Assembly: GCA_003170295.1 (NCBI GenBank)
Contig: PNAJ01000061.1
Location: 33,630-97,629, forward strand
Direction of reading: 5' to 3'
Length of the DNA stretch: 64,000 nt
Source: Bryobacterales bacterium
GTDB lineage: Bacteria > Acidobacteriota > Terriglobia > Bryobacterales > Bryobacteraceae
Part shown: positions 19,223 through 27,658 of the stretch, in pieces
How positions within the stretch are numbered: the first letter of the stretch is position 1
Layout: the number at the start of each line of letters is the position of its first letter
Made by a program: the position numbers and the translations under genes
Notes under the pieces: generated by a model
Databases searched by the model: none
Told to the model about the DNA's origin: nothing
Seen by the model: the letters and a program-made list of their open reading frames with translations, nothing else

Positions 19223-19527
19223 TAGGGCACATCAATGAGAATATCGTCCCCTTCCACCTTCACCGGGAACTTCGCGAGCTTCACATTCTCGTCGTAATCG
19301 TTCACGCCCGTCCGGCAATCGTACTCCCACGCGTGCCATGGGCAAATCAGCTTGTCGCCATCGACGTTGCCTTGCCCCAGCGGCCCGCCCGCGTGCGGAC
19401 AAATGCCGTCGAACGCGCTCAGTTCGCCGCTCACGTTGCAGATCGCGTACGTGCCCTCGCCCACTTCCGCTTCCATCACCGATCCCGGCGGTAGCGCCTG
19501 CAGAGATCCAACCTTTACGAATGCCAT
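19222..19527 (-). CDS. Rieske [2Fe-2S] ferredoxin-like protein
   Basis: About 101 residues if started at MAFVKVGSLQ; the ORF-track start six codons earlier is less typical. Both halves of the Rieske cluster are present: CPHAGGPLG (CXH) and CPWHAWEYD (CXXH). It resembles small soluble Rieske ferredoxins of oxygenases and the nitrite reductase small subunit, and no oxygenase is adjacent, so its electron acceptor is unknown. It is coupled to mutM by a one-base overlap, an arrangement that may simply be operon sharing. Confidence 0.88.
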   Translation of the reverse strand: MAFVKVGSLQALPPGSVMEAEVGEGTYAICNVSGELSAFDGICPHAGGPLGQGNVDGDKLICPWHAWEYDCRTGVNDYDENVKLAKFPVKVEGDDILIDVP

Positions 19528-19761
19528 ATTAGTTTCTTGTACCACGCCCTGAAAACATTTCGCTTTGTGGCGGACACCCTCGAAAACACATGGAGCTGCC
19601 GTCTTGTGGGGCGGGCTATCCAGCCGGCAGCCGCCTTTCGAGGCGCCTCTCTTTCCCCTTTCTTAAAAACTTTTCCTGTAGCTGCGAAGGCCGGCGAAAA
19701 CATCATGTCTTCGCCCATCCGCAAGCTTCCGCATGGAGTTTGATCGGCTTCCGGTGGCCTT

Positions 19762-19920
19762 TTAGTCCTCATCCACTGAATCCGGCAACGGCTTCTTGTG
19801 CTTGGGCTTCTTCCGGGCCACCTTCGGAACAATGGGCCGCGAAGCCTTCACCGGCCCAACGCGTTCCCGCGCAATCGCCCGCACTTCATTTTTCTGATCG
19901 AATTTGAGCTTCCGCTTCAC
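19762..19920 (-). CDS. Small highly basic protein, 52 aa, hypothetical
   Basis: Not in the ORF track because it is short and starts with GTG. The reading frame gives a 52-residue, Lys/Arg-rich protein beginning MKRKLKFDQKNEVRAIARER and ending KKPLPDSVDED. A plausible ribosome site (GCGGGAAG) lies just before the GTG. The composition (basic body, short acidic tail) resembles small RNA- or ribosome-associated proteins, but no family is recognised with certainty. It diverges from tatA, whose ATG is 38 nt away, so both would use the same short promoter region. I think it is real but this rests on composition and start signals. Confidence 0.5.
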   Translation of the reverse strand: MKRKLKFDQKNEVRAIARERVGPVKASRPIVPKVARKKPKHKKPLPDSVDED

Positions 19921-19958
19921 GCTTCCCGCCTGTGTTACAGTATGGATGAGGAGACCTT

Positions 19959-20138
19959 ATGCTTAAAAGTATCGGTCCGATGGAATTGGTCGTTATCCTC
20001 CTGGTAGCACTGCTGCTATTCGGCGGCAAGAAAATCCCGGAGTTGGCCAAAGGCTTGGGCGAAGGGATCCGCAACTTCAAGACTTCCTTGAAGGAAGGCG
20101 AACAACCCCCACCCCCCGACGATAAGAAGCCGGCGTAA
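19959..20138 (+). CDS. tatA: Sec-independent translocase protein TatA/E
   Basis: A 59-residue protein just below the ORF-track cut-off. It has one N-terminal membrane segment ([20 protein letters not shown]), the TatA hinge [21 protein letters not shown] and a Pro/acidic tail. TatA forms the pore-lining component that moves folded twin-arginine proteins across the membrane; Tat substrates in this window include the DUF1501 and IorB-like proteins. A good ribosome site (GAGGAG, 5 nt spacing) supports the start. No tatB or tatC is adjacent. A bidirectional terminator follows. Confidence 0.92.
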   Translation: MLKSIGPMELVVILLVALLLFGGKKIPELAKGLGEGIRNFKTSLKEGEQPPPPDDKKPA

Positions 20139-20193
20139 GCGCTTCCTGGCCCGGCCTGAAGTATTGGCGGACCTCAATCGGTATTCGAACTAC

Positions 20194-20233
20194 AAAAACC
20201 CCGCGCCGGCCCTATAAGCCTCGCGGGGTTTTT
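20194..20233. terminator. Bidirectional rho-independent terminator between tatA and HU gene
   Basis: Perfect inverted repeat AAAAACCCCGCG ... CGCGGGGTTTTT with a 16-nt loop, giving a GC-rich stem flanked by A and T runs. It lies between two convergent genes and can serve both strands. Confidence 0.85.
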
Positions 20234-20257
20234 CATTGCTCCGGCGTCCCGCCGGAG

Positions 20258-20563
20258 TTATTTCTTTGCCTTCGGCGGAACGATCGAGTCCTTCACCGCT
20301 TTCGCGACGCGGAACTTCACTACCTTCTTAGCCGGAATCTTGATAGCTTCGCCTGTCGCCGGATTGCGGCCAATACGCGCCTTGCGATCGACACGGACCA
20401 ACCGGCCGATGCCAGGCAGCACGGCTACGCCGCTCTTTTTGGTTTCCTTGATTGCGAGATCGGCGTAGGCGAGTGTGAATGCCTTTGCTACCTTGTTTGG
20501 TACTTCGACCGCTGCCGCCAGCTCTTTGATAAACTGCGATTGCGTCATCTTTGTTGCTGCCAT
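20258..20563 (-). CDS. HU-family DNA-binding protein
   Basis: A 101-residue nucleoid protein. The true start is MAATKMTQSQFIKELAAAVE, preceded by an excellent AAGGAG site (5 nt spacing); the 173-aa ORF in the track is an upstream extension. The HU/IHF fold is clear from the central KKSGVAVLPGIGRLVRVDRKARIGRNPATG arm region and the basic C-terminus. It binds and bends DNA as a dimer. It is monocistronic, with its own promoter and a strong terminator. Confidence 0.93.
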   Translation of the reverse strand: MAATKMTQSQFIKELAAAVEVPNKVAKAFTLAYADLAIKETKKSGVAVLPGIGRLVRVDRKARIGRNPATGEAIKIPAKKVVKFRVAKAVKDSIVPPKAKK

Positions 20564-20648
20564 AATTCTCCTTTTTTCTGATTCTCCCGGTTGTACGATG
20601 CACGCCCACGCGCTTCTGAAACGCCCCGGACCCGCATTTGCAACTAAA

Positions 20649-20677
20649 TGATAAGGGATCGGTAAACCCGGTGTAAA
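20649..20677 (-). promoter_or_regulatory. Predicted sigma-70 promoter of the HU gene
   Basis: On the minus strand TTTACA (-35) and TTATCA (-10) are separated by exactly 17 nt, about 85 nt upstream of the HU start codon. Sequence match only. Confidence 0.45.
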
Positions 20678-20790
20678 GAGAAATATGCGGGGAATGGCCG
20701 ATTTTCCAGGGTTTTTCACAGGCGTGTGCGCCCGAGCTCCATGCCCGCCGCGATTTGCTACACTGGCGCATAGGGGCAAAGAAAAGGCGA

Positions 20791-22050
20791 ATGAACAACT
20801 TACGAGAGCTTCTCGAAAATATCAACCGCAAGTATGACGCTCGCCCGCTCCCTCCACCTCGCCGCATGCCGGTCGAGGAATTCATGCCCGGCGAAGAAGT
20901 CGAAACCGCCTTCGGCCGTCATTTCGAAACCGAAAAGCTGTGGGAGCATCATCGACATCATGGCAGCGCCGATATCGGCGCGCTGGCTTGTCTGCCGCAC
21001 GATCTTCTTTCCGTAATCGGGTGTGAAATGCCCTCCGCGCCCCCGGAAACATGGGCTTTTCTCGATACCGAGACCACCGGACTCTCCGGCAGTATCAGCA
21101 CGTGTGCGTTTCTAGTCGGCGTTGGCCGCATCACGCAAGAAGGATTTCACGTCCGCCAGTTTTTCATGCGTGGCTATCGGGAAGAGGCGAGTCTTCTCGA
21201 TGCCCTCTCGCGTTATCTTAAGAATTTCCAAGTGCTGATTACCTACAACGGCATGGCCTTCGACCAGCCGCTGCTCGAATCGCGCTATCGCCTCAATCGC
21301 GCCCGCTCCCCTTTTTACCGGCTGCCTCACCTCGATCTGCTCCATGGCGCGCGCCGCCTGTGGAAGCTCCGCTTCGATAGATGCCGCCTCGTCGATCTGG
21401 AAAATCAAGTGTTGGGCTTCGAACGAACCGGCGACATTCCCGGCGCGATGATCCCGTACGTCTACTTCGAATACCAGCGGACGAAATGGATCGAGCGCCT
21501 GGTCCCCGTCTTTCACCACAACGCGCTCGATATCCTCACGCTGGCCTGCCTCACTGGAATCGTCCCCCATGCCTTTAAGGACGCGGCATCGCGCACCAAT
21601 GCGGCCGAGTTAACCGGTATCGCAAGATGGCTAAACGAAGCCGGCGACATCGACCGCGCGTTGCCCCTCTACCGCCGAGCCGTGGAATCCGGCTTGCGCG
21701 ACGATCTCCTCTTCCGCACTTTATGGGACATTGCAAAAATAGAATGGAAGCAAGGCAACCACACCGCAGCGCTCGCGGTCTGGACCGATCTGGCGGCGAC
21801 AAAGAACCCTTTCCGAGTAAAGGCTTTTTTGGAGCTGGCCAAACACTCCGAGCACACCGAAAAGAACTACGCGCGAGCCCTGGAACTCACCCGCGACGCT
21901 CTCGCGCTCGAATCATCGGCGGAACTGGAAAAACGAGAACAGCGTTTGTTCAAAAAGACCAACTCACTTGCCGATACAAAACGTAGAAAAAATGCGGTTC
22001 AGAATGTCGTCCGCCGTCGTCGCCCCGGTAATCGCGTCGATGGGCCGTAG
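20791..22050 (+). CDS. YprB-like RNase H-fold exonuclease with TPR tail
   Basis: A 419-residue protein started at [16 protein letters not shown], 12 codons into the track ORF, with AAGGCGA upstream. Residues ~80-270 match the RNase_H_2/YprB family of DEDD exonuclease-like domains: [31 protein letters not shown] and [14 protein letters not shown] supply the acidic residues. The C-terminal third has TPR-like helices ([18 protein letters not shown]). Substrate unknown, probably a nucleic acid 3' end. The last 87 nt overlap the end of mnmE on the other strand, an unusually long convergent coding overlap. Confidence 0.82.
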   Translation: MNNLRELLENINRKYDARPLPPPRRMPVEEFMPGEEVETAFGRHFETEKLWEHHRHHGSADIGALACLPHDLLSVIGCEMPSAPPETWAFLDTETTGLSGSISTCAFLVGVGRITQEGFHVRQFFMRGYREEASLLDALSRYLKNFQVLITYNGMAFDQPLLESRYRLNRARSPFYRLPHLDLLHGARRLWKLRFDRCRLVDLENQVLGFERTGDIPGAMIPYVYFEYQRTKWIERLVPVFHHNALDILTLACLTGIVPHAFKDAASRTNAAELTGIARWLNEAGDIDRALPLYRRAVESGLRDDLLFRTLWDIAKIEWKQGNHTAALAVWTDLAATKNPFRVKAFLELAKHSEHTEKNYARALELTRDALALESSAELEKREQRLFKKTNSLADTKRRKNAVQNVVRRRRPGNRVDGP

Positions 22051-23292
22051 CGCCGCATAGAGATCCAGCAGCAGCATCTCATGCGGGATGCCGAGGCCGT
22101 TGGCGGTCAGTGCTTGGCCGAGCGCCTCCTGCGATTCGCGCAGCAACTGCTCGTGCCGCAGACTGGTGATGAATCCGCCCTCCTGTTCGATCTGACCGCG
22201 CGGAGCAATCGCGTCGACAATCGCGCGCCGCAACTCAGCGATGCCCTCGCCCGTCAGCGCGGAAACGTTCAGTCCAAGATCCGATTTTCCAAGATCGCAT
22301 TTATTCGCGACCACCAGTGTTTTCCCCTGTGCGCGCCCAATCAGCGCTGTGTCCGATTCTTCGAGTGGCACTGAGGAATCGATCACCACCAGCGTCAAAT
22401 CCGCGTCCGCCATCGCTTGATAGCTGCGTTCGATCCCCAGGTTCTCGACGGTATCCTGACCTTCGCGAATCCCCGCCGTATCGACGAACTTTACCGGGAT
22501 TCCCTCCACCGATGCGGTCTCTGATACCAGATCCCGCGTAGTTCCGGGAATATCGGTCACGATCGCGCGGTCTTGTTCCAGCAGGCGATTAAAAAGGCTG
22601 CTCTTCCCGACGTTCGGCCGCCCGACGATGGCGAGCGTGAACCCTTCGTGCACCAGCTTGCCGTATGCGAAGCTCGCAATCAGTGCCCGGGTCGCATCCA
22701 GAATCGGCCTGATGAGCATCTCGATTTGAGACGACGGAGCGAACCCGATGTCGTCCTCCGCAAAATCGATCCCGGCTTCGAGCAGCGTGATTAACTGGAG
22801 CAATTGCTCCTTCACCGGCTTGACCCGCCGCGATACCGACCCCGTAGTTTGTTGCGCGGCGATGCGAGCCTGGTAAAGAGTCGTCGCATCGATCAAATCG
22901 CGCACCGCCTCGGCTTGCGGAAGATCGATCCGCCCATTCACATACGCGCGCAACGTGAACTCGCCAGGCTCCGCGAGGCGCGCGCCAAACTGGCAAGCGC
23001 GTTCGAGAGCGAACCGCAGCACCACAGGCGACCCGTGGCATGCGATCTCGACTACATCTTCAGCCGTATAGGATCGAGGCGCCGCGAAATACGTAACCAC
23101 CACTTGATCGACATCCGCCAATTCCGCCAGCACCGCACTCCACGGACGCCACGAAAAATCATCGGAAAACTCAAGGATTTTCTCAGAAATCGCCCGCGCC
23201 TCCGTGCCGGAGAGACGAACCACGCCGATTCCTCCACGCCCAGGCGGCGTAGAAACCGCAACAATCGTGTCTTTGAGATTCACTTGTGCCAC
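21964..23292 (-). CDS. mnmE: tRNA uridine-5-carboxymethylaminomethyl modification GTPase
   Basis: A 442-residue MnmE/TrmE that, with MnmG, modifies the wobble uridine of certain tRNAs. The N-terminal folate-binding domain starts [21 protein letters not shown]. The inserted G domain has [28 protein letters not shown] and NKCDLG. The C-terminal FCIGK motif, which supplies the conserved Cys, is present. It is the last gene of the rpmH-rnpA-yidD-yidC-jag-mnmE block, with a 282-nt gap before it that contains a dispersed repeat. Confidence 0.96.
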   Translation of the reverse strand: MAQVNLKDTIVAVSTPPGRGGIGVVRLSGTEARAISEKILEFSDDFSWRPWSAVLAELADVDQVVVTYFAAPRSYTAEDVVEIACHGSPVVLRFALERACQFGARLAEPGEFTLRAYVNGRIDLPQAEAVRDLIDATTLYQARIAAQQTTGSVSRRVKPVKEQLLQLITLLEAGIDFAEDDIGFAPSSQIEMLIRPILDATRALIASFAYGKLVHEGFTLAIVGRPNVGKSSLFNRLLEQDRAIVTDIPGTTRDLVSETASVEGIPVKFVDTAGIREGQDTVENLGIERSYQAMADADLTLVVIDSSVPLEESDTALIGRAQGKTLVVANKCDLGKSDLGLNVSALTGEGIAELRRAIVDAIAPRGQIEQEGGFITSLRHEQLLRESQEALGQALTANGLGIPHEMLLLDLYAALRPIDAITGATTADDILNRIFSTFCIGK

Positions 23293-23332
23293 CCTCTAAA
23301 TTGCTTTGGTGCCACGTTGGGCAGGTTGATAG

Positions 23333-23526
23333 AGATTGCTGAAAAACTCATCTCCCCCTCCGGGGTGGGGCGGACCCCCTGGTCCGCGGCCGATCCCCGG
23401 ATCGGCCCGTCCGGTGTCCGCGGGGCTGGTTTTATGGTCAAGAGGGCGATCAGAAATCGCGCACAAACCAGCGGGTCCAGCACCACTTGGCTTCCGAAGG
23501 TCACTTAATAAGAGTTTTCAGCGGCC
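23333..23526. repeat. Dispersed element between jag and mnmE (AGATTGCTGAAAAACTC family)
   Basis: The gap contains GGGCAGGTTGATAGAGATTGCTGAAAAACTC, of which the AGATTGCTGAAAAACTC part is identical to 36436-36452. A weak inverted partner GAGTTTTCAGC lies near its other end. Between them are several GC-rich palindromes (GGGGTGGGGCGG, GATCCCCGGATC). No gene is seen. Confidence 0.55.
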
Positions 23527-23574
23527 TCTGATAACCTGCGGCCAATTGGCAATCGGCCTCTTCAGGCTGTGAAT

Positions 23575-24219
23575 CTATCGCCGCGGCCCGCGATCGCGTC
23601 CAAACCCGCCCGGCCCCCGCGGTCCACCTCTTCCGGGAGGCCCTCCCCTACGGTCACCCCGCCGCATTCCGTCCTCTTCCGGCCTCGGCCGCGGCGGACG
23701 AATCGGCTCCGGCAAAACCTTCAGATCCGATGGAACGATCACCACCTGCCGGATCGGACCTTCGCCAACGCTCTCGCTGCGAACGTCGGTTTCGCCGCGC
23801 AACGCCAGATGCAGGATGCGCCGCTCCCGGCTGTTCATGGGACTGAAGTGAAATGGCGCATGCGATTTCTTCACTCGCTCCGCCGCGGCAAGCGCGCTCA
23901 TTCTCAACTCTTCGATGCGCAGAATCCGGCGGTCATTCGCGTCGAAACAGATCCTCGAATGCTCTTCCCCAGCCATCCCCAGCGCTTCCATAGTGAGGTG
24001 TTCCAGCGCCAGCAGCAGCTCGGTCTTATTTTCGAGCAGCAAATCGACGTCGGGACCCGTGAACCGGATCATCAGGTCGGGATTCTCAAAATCCGGGTGC
24101 GGCGTTTCTCCCTCCGCAACCGTGAAATCGAGCTTAAAGCCAGCCAGCCCGAACACGTGCTTCAGGAACTTGTCAATGCGAGGGCCATCTTCGGCAACGG
24201 TAAACTTCTTCTGGGGCAC
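23575..24219 (-). CDS. Jag/KhpB-like R3H RNA-binding protein
   Basis: A 214-residue protein started at a GTG two bases after the yidC stop, with AGGA upstream; the much longer ORF-track version lies inside yidC. The first ~95 residues look like the KH-type portion (RIDKFLKHVFGL, LLLENKTELLLALEHLT) and an R3H-like domain follows (ERVKKSHAPFHFSPMNSRERRILHLAL). The last ~40 residues form a low-complexity Arg/Gly/Pro tail (RRGGPPGRGGPRG), which is unlike the short end of model Jag proteins. Jag/KhpB homologues bind RNA and influence cell envelope functions. The position after yidC is the conserved one. Confidence 0.82.
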   Translation of the reverse strand: MPQKKFTVAEDGPRIDKFLKHVFGLAGFKLDFTVAEGETPHPDFENPDLMIRFTGPDVDLLLENKTELLLALEHLTMEALGMAGEEHSRICFDANDRRILRIEELRMSALAAAERVKKSHAPFHFSPMNSRERRILHLALRGETDVRSESVGEGPIRQVVIVPSDLKVLPEPIRPPRPRPEEDGMRRGDRRGGPPGRGGPRGPGGFGRDRGPRR

Positions 24220-24221
24220 GT

Positions 24222-25940
24222 TCAGTTCCTGTTCTTTTTCTTCGCGACCGGTTTTACGTCCACGACTTTCGGCGACGGCTTGGGTGTGCCCCGATTCAAA
24301 AACCACTGCTGAGCAATGCCCACCACGTTTCCGGTCAACCAGTATATTACCAGCCCGGAGGAAGCGAAGTAGAACATGTACCCCATCACGAGCGGCATGA
24401 ACATCATCATCTTCTGTTGCGTGGGGTCCACGCCGGGACTCGGCGTCATCTTTTGTGAAAGGAACTGCGTCACCACCAGGATCACCGGCAACACGTGAAT
24501 CGCCAGCGTTTCCATCTGTGAAAGATCCGAGACCCACAGCCAATGCGCGCCCCGCAACTGAATCGCGACGTTCAGCACTTTATAAAACGCGAAGAAGAAC
24601 GGCAGTTGGAGCAGCATCGGCAGACAGCCTCCCGCCGGATTCACTCCGTTCACCTTATAGAGAGCCATGATCTCCGCGTTCTGATCGGCTTTCTTCGGAT
24701 CGTTCAGCGAAAGCCCCTTGTACCGCGCGTTGATGGCGGCGATCTGCGGCTGAATCGTCTGCATCTTCTTCGACGATTTCATGCTGGTCATCTTCAACGG
24801 AAACAGCAGCGTGTTGATCGCGACCGTCACCAGGATGATCGCCCAGCCGTAATTTCCACCAACGTGTCCCGCCATCCACTTCAACGCTTCAAACAGACCC
24901 TTGGCGATAATCCCGAACATTCCCCAATCCACCACTTGCTCGAGCTTTGGATTCACGCGCTTCAGAATCTCGATATCCTTAGGCCCCACGAAAAGCTCGA
25001 ATGAGTTGAATCCTTCCCCGCCCACCGCCGCTCCCACGCGCGGCTCTTCTTTGCCGTCCTTGAGGATGTTGTCGGAGTACGTGGTCAATTCCATCGACGA
25101 AGCGCCGGTAGGCAGCAGCACGCCCGCGAAATAACTGTCTTCGATGCCAGCAAAAGTATACTGACCGCCCGAAGTCACCGGTCCGCTCTTGGCATCCTTC
25201 GGATCTTTCTTTTGCAGCTCGTTGCTGAGCACCCCGTAGGATCTGGGCGCATTCGGATCGTAGAGCAGTGCGTGTTGCAGCGACGCCGGATTGCTGACCG
25301 TCTCGTCGCCGAATCCGCCCCGCCATTCGAGCGAGTGCGGCAGCATCACACCGGTCTGCGAAACCTGCGACGTCACGCGCGCCAGATAACTGTCCTTCGC
25401 GAACTGAAAGGTTTTCTTGACGTCCACGCGTCCGTCTGAAAACTCGAACGCCAGGTTGTAGCCGTCGCGATCCAATTTAAACAGCGCGGTATTCGGATCG
25501 AAGGTCGGTTTCTGACCCTTAAACTCGATTGAGAATGGCGCGGGGACTTTGGCAAGCGCCGCCGCGTTCACAAGATCGAGAGGCTTTCCGTTATGATCCT
25601 TGAAATCCCGAAGGACCCAGCTTTTCACCACCGCGCCTTTACTCGAAAAAACAATGTGGCAAAGACCCGTGTCGACCACTACGGTTTCTTCCTGGTCGCC
25701 ATGGATCTGCCCCGGCATTTCCGCCGCCGCCGCTGCAGCCACAGGAATCACGGGTGCTGGAGCCGCAGGGGGAGGCGCCGTCGCCTCCACCGGATCGGTT
25801 GTCTTAGAAGTCGCGGGCTTGTTCGCACCCGGCGCCGGCGCCGCCGCAGGCTTATAGATGTAAGGCGTCAGGAACAGCACCAGCCCCATCAGCACGAATG
25901 CGATGAGAAGCCGCGCCTCCATCGAAAGGTCTTTCTTCAT
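24222..25940 (-). CDS. yidC: Membrane protein insertase YidC
   Basis: A 572-residue YidC of the Gram-negative type. There is an N-terminal membrane segment (ARLLIAFVLMGLVLFLTPYIY), a Pro/Ala-rich linker and a large periplasmic beta domain (residues ~95-350). The five-helix insertase core includes NYGWAIILVTVAINTLLFPL, NPAGGCLPMLLQLPFFFAFY and a basic C-terminal tail (KPVAKKKNRN). It inserts membrane proteins alone or with SecYEG. It is in the classical order after rnpA and yidD and is followed by the jag-like gene 2 nt later. Confidence 0.96.
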   Translation of the reverse strand: MKKDLSMEARLLIAFVLMGLVLFLTPYIYKPAAAPAPGANKPATSKTTDPVEATAPPPAAPAPVIPVAAAAAAEMPGQIHGDQEETVVVDTGLCHIVFSSKGAVVKSWVLRDFKDHNGKPLDLVNAAALAKVPAPFSIEFKGQKPTFDPNTALFKLDRDGYNLAFEFSDGRVDVKKTFQFAKDSYLARVTSQVSQTGVMLPHSLEWRGGFGDETVSNPASLQHALLYDPNAPRSYGVLSNELQKKDPKDAKSGPVTSGGQYTFAGIEDSYFAGVLLPTGASSMELTTYSDNILKDGKEEPRVGAAVGGEGFNSFELFVGPKDIEILKRVNPKLEQVVDWGMFGIIAKGLFEALKWMAGHVGGNYGWAIILVTVAINTLLFPLKMTSMKSSKKMQTIQPQIAAINARYKGLSLNDPKKADQNAEIMALYKVNGVNPAGGCLPMLLQLPFFFAFYKVLNVAIQLRGAHWLWVSDLSQMETLAIHVLPVILVVTQFLSQKMTPSPGVDPTQQKMMMFMPLVMGYMFYFASSGLVIYWLTGNVVGIAQQWFLNRGTPKPSPKVVDVKPVAKKKNRN

Positions 25941-25956
25941 ACGCTGAAACAGGCCC

Positions 25957-26181
25957 TCAACGGACCGGATCCAGACCCCCTTGATGAAATGGATGGCAGC
26001 GGATGATGCGCCTCACGCCCTTCGCAACCCCGCGCCACACGCCGTATTTTTCCACTGCTTGCATCATGTAAACCGAACACGTCGGCTCAAACCGGCACGC
26101 CGAGGGCAGCAGCGGCGAAAGCCTTCGCTTATAGATACGCAGCGCGCCGATCACAGTTCGCACAGAGGCGGGCGGCCTCAT
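25957..26181 (-). CDS. yidD: Membrane protein insertion efficiency factor YidD
   Basis: A 74-residue YidD started at MRPPASVRTVIGALRIYKR; the longer track ORF extends through rnpA in another frame and is not credible. The family signature is present: YKRRLSPLLPSACRFEPTCS followed by YMMQAVEKYG and RCHPFHQGGLDPV. It lies 62 nt after rnpA and 16 nt before yidC. YidD associates with the inner membrane and aids YidC-dependent insertion. Confidence 0.92.
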   Translation of the reverse strand: MRPPASVRTVIGALRIYKRRLSPLLPSACRFEPTCSVYMMQAVEKYGVWRGVAKGVRRIIRCHPFHQGGLDPVR

Positions 26182-26243
26182 TGTCACTTGACAGATACTG
26201 CCGCCCGCCGGAGCTTGTTCTTCACGGGCCGTGCGGCTGTTAT

Positions 26244-26639
26244 TTATGAGATCCCGCATTTTTCGATTACCTTCGCGAGCGCCCGCTCGAGATCGGCGAA
26301 CGGAGCCAGAATCGCCGCCTTGCGTGGGTTGATGACGATGTCCCAATCGATATTCCAGTCCATCCTGTGCAGCCGGAATGCCGCTCGAAAACGCCTCTTG
26401 ATGCGATTGCGCACCACCGCTCCGCCCAGCGCCTTTGGGACCGTAAGCCCGATACGCACTCCTGCCGCATCGCCTTCGCGCCGCACCATACAAAACGCGG
26501 CGAACAAAGGACCGGATACGCGGGTGCCGTTATCATAGACCGTTCGGAAGTCGGCGGAGCGCAGAATGCGAGAAGAACGAGGGAACGACTGCTGGCCGCC
26601 GGAGCCGGTGTTAATGGGAGTTCCGGACAGCTCTTTCAT
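26244..26639 (-). CDS. rnpA: Ribonuclease P protein component
   Basis: A 131-residue RnpA, the protein subunit of RNase P. The family motifs are clear: [45 protein letters not shown] (the RNR box) and [10 protein letters not shown]. The only good start in frame is the ATG at 26639, which lies inside rpmH and makes the two genes overlap by 29 nt. The N-terminal ~20 residues before the core are therefore encoded within rpmH. Confidence 0.92.
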   Translation of the reverse strand: MKELSGTPINTGSGGQQSFPRSSRILRSADFRTVYDNGTRVSGPLFAAFCMVRREGDAAGVRIGLTVPKALGGAVVRNRIKRRFRAAFRLHRMDWNIDWDIVINPRKAAILAPFADLERALAKVIEKCGIS

Positions 26640-26778
26640 CGCTGACCGTCAACTTATGGCGGCCCTTGGCGCGACGGCGCGACAGCACGGCGCGGCCATT
26701 CTTCGTGTCCATCCGGGACCGGAATCCATGAGTCTTCGCGCGCTTGCGATTATTGGGCTGAAATGTACGTTTCGGCAT
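26611..26778 (-). CDS. rpmH: 50S ribosomal protein bL34
   Basis: A 55-residue bL34, too short for the ORF track. It reads [20 protein letters not shown] and continues with [21 protein letters not shown], the standard family core. It has about ten extra residues at the C-terminus (DERAVRNSH), and this extension is exactly the part overlapping rnpA. It is the first gene of the rpmH-rnpA-yidD-yidC-jag-mnmE block. No dnaA gene is present upstream in this window. Confidence 0.95.
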   Translation of the reverse strand: MPKRTFQPNNRKRAKTHGFRSRMDTKNGRAVLSRRRAKGRHKLTVSDERAVRNSH

Positions 26779-26832
26779 GGTCTTTCTTCACTGGCGCGGA
26801 GGCGCACCTGTAGGTCAATTTGAGACGCTTTC

Positions 26833-26838
26833 AGTATA
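26833..26838 (-). promoter_or_regulatory. Candidate -10 element of the rpmH operon
   Basis: TATACT on the minus strand about 55 nt upstream of rpmH. No convincing -35 hexamer is seen at the right distance, so this is weak. Confidence 0.3.
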
Positions 26839-26863
26839 GCAGACCGTTATGTTGTGTGTGCTT

Positions 26864-26904
26864 GGTGGCGCGAGCTTTAGCTTGCAGCGGCGGCTTCAGC
26901 CGTC
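26864..26904. repeat. GGTGGC-hairpin repeat, copy 1
   Basis: GGTGGCGCGAGCTTTAGCTTGC followed by GGCGGCTTCAGCCG, two adjacent small hairpins. The same pattern of GGTGGC(A/G)C leading into a hairpin occurs at 27605 and 55377. Confidence 0.5.
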
Positions 26905-26966
26905 GTCTTCTTCACACCAGGCACCGAACCGCCACGCGTAAGCATGCGGACAGACGCGAGGAGCCT

Positions 26967-27557
26967 TCACATCTCCAATTTCCCCTTCACCATCATGTCC
27001 TTCACCCGAAACTCCACCGTGCGGAACGGCGGCGTCACCCCAGGCAGATACAGCTCGAACGTCACCATCTTGTCCGTTGCCTGCACCTCGCGTGGAAAAG
27101 CCATGCGCAGGTAAACATCGTTCGCAGTAGGCGGGAAATGCCCAGTCACCTTATACTTCTTCCGCCCCACCCGCATCACCGACTCCTCCTCCATCCGCTT
27201 GGTCGCCGAAGCATCGTCAAAATCCTTAGTGCGAGGAATCCGGACCGCCACCACAATCTGCGTCGCCCGATTATCTTCAAGCCACAGCCGATACTCGGTG
27301 TCCATCGGAGTTTCAACAACCTTGCGCAGATACCGCAATTCCCGCTGCTTCTCGGCCTCCCGCATCGGCCCAGCGGTAGCGAGATAAACCTGCACCGCCG
27401 CGACGTGCGAATCTTTCGAAGCCCCCGTCCCCTCCGCCATCTGCCCCCAGGGAGAATCGGTAAACATGCGAATCAGCTCATCGTCAGTCCAATCAGAAGG
27501 AGCCTTCGTTTCCCAAAACGATGCGGCGAGGAAGAAGAGCATCGCGACCAGCTTCAT
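26967..27557 (-). CDS. Secreted hypothetical protein, 196 aa
   Basis: The N-terminus MKLVAMLFFLAAS is a short signal peptide, followed by FWETKAPSDWTDDELIRMFTDSPW. The middle contains AVQVYLATAGPMREAEKQRELR and the C-terminal half looks like a beta-rich domain. I do not recognise a named family with certainty; proteins with a similar SDWTDDEL...SPW opening occur as hypotheticals in Acidobacteriota. The 5' end of this gene, from the signal peptide codons to just upstream of the ATG, is duplicated as fragments at 28818 and 29494, showing that recombination has acted at this site. Confidence 0.75.
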   Translation of the reverse strand: MKLVAMLFFLAASFWETKAPSDWTDDELIRMFTDSPWGQMAEGTGASKDSHVAAVQVYLATAGPMREAEKQRELRYLRKVVETPMDTEYRLWLEDNRATQIVVAVRIPRTKDFDDASATKRMEEESVMRVGRKKYKVTGHFPPTANDVYLRMAFPREVQATDKMVTFELYLPGVTPPFRTVEFRVKDMMVKGKLEM

Positions 27558-27574
27558 AACGTCGATTGTGGCAC
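27523..27574. repeat. Start-region repeat, copy 1 (parent copy)
   Basis: The segment GAAGAAGAGCATCGCGACC followed by AGCTTCATAACGTCGATTG covers the start codon of the 196-aa protein. Copies recur at 28818-28843 (downstream part only) and 29494-29546 with several mismatches. Confidence 0.7.
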
Positions 27575-27604
27575 AGCCCCCCGATCCAGCCTGCTGGGGG
27601 GCGT

Positions 27605-27628
27605 GGTGGCACAGGCTTCAGCCTGTGA
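27605..27628. repeat. GGTGGC-hairpin repeat, copy 2
   Basis: GGTGGCACAGGCTTCAGCCTGTGA, with stem CACAGGCT/AGCCTGTG. The stem sequence recurs in reverse orientation at 47443-47460. Confidence 0.6.
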
Positions 27629-27658
27629 TCTGTTTTTGTCATTCACAACCCTCAATTT

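Noticed and set aside
19515-19832. 105-aa minus-strand ORF between the Rieske gene and tatA
   Set aside because: Composition is unlike a protein and it covers intergenic palindromes; the 52-aa frame overlapping part of it looks better.
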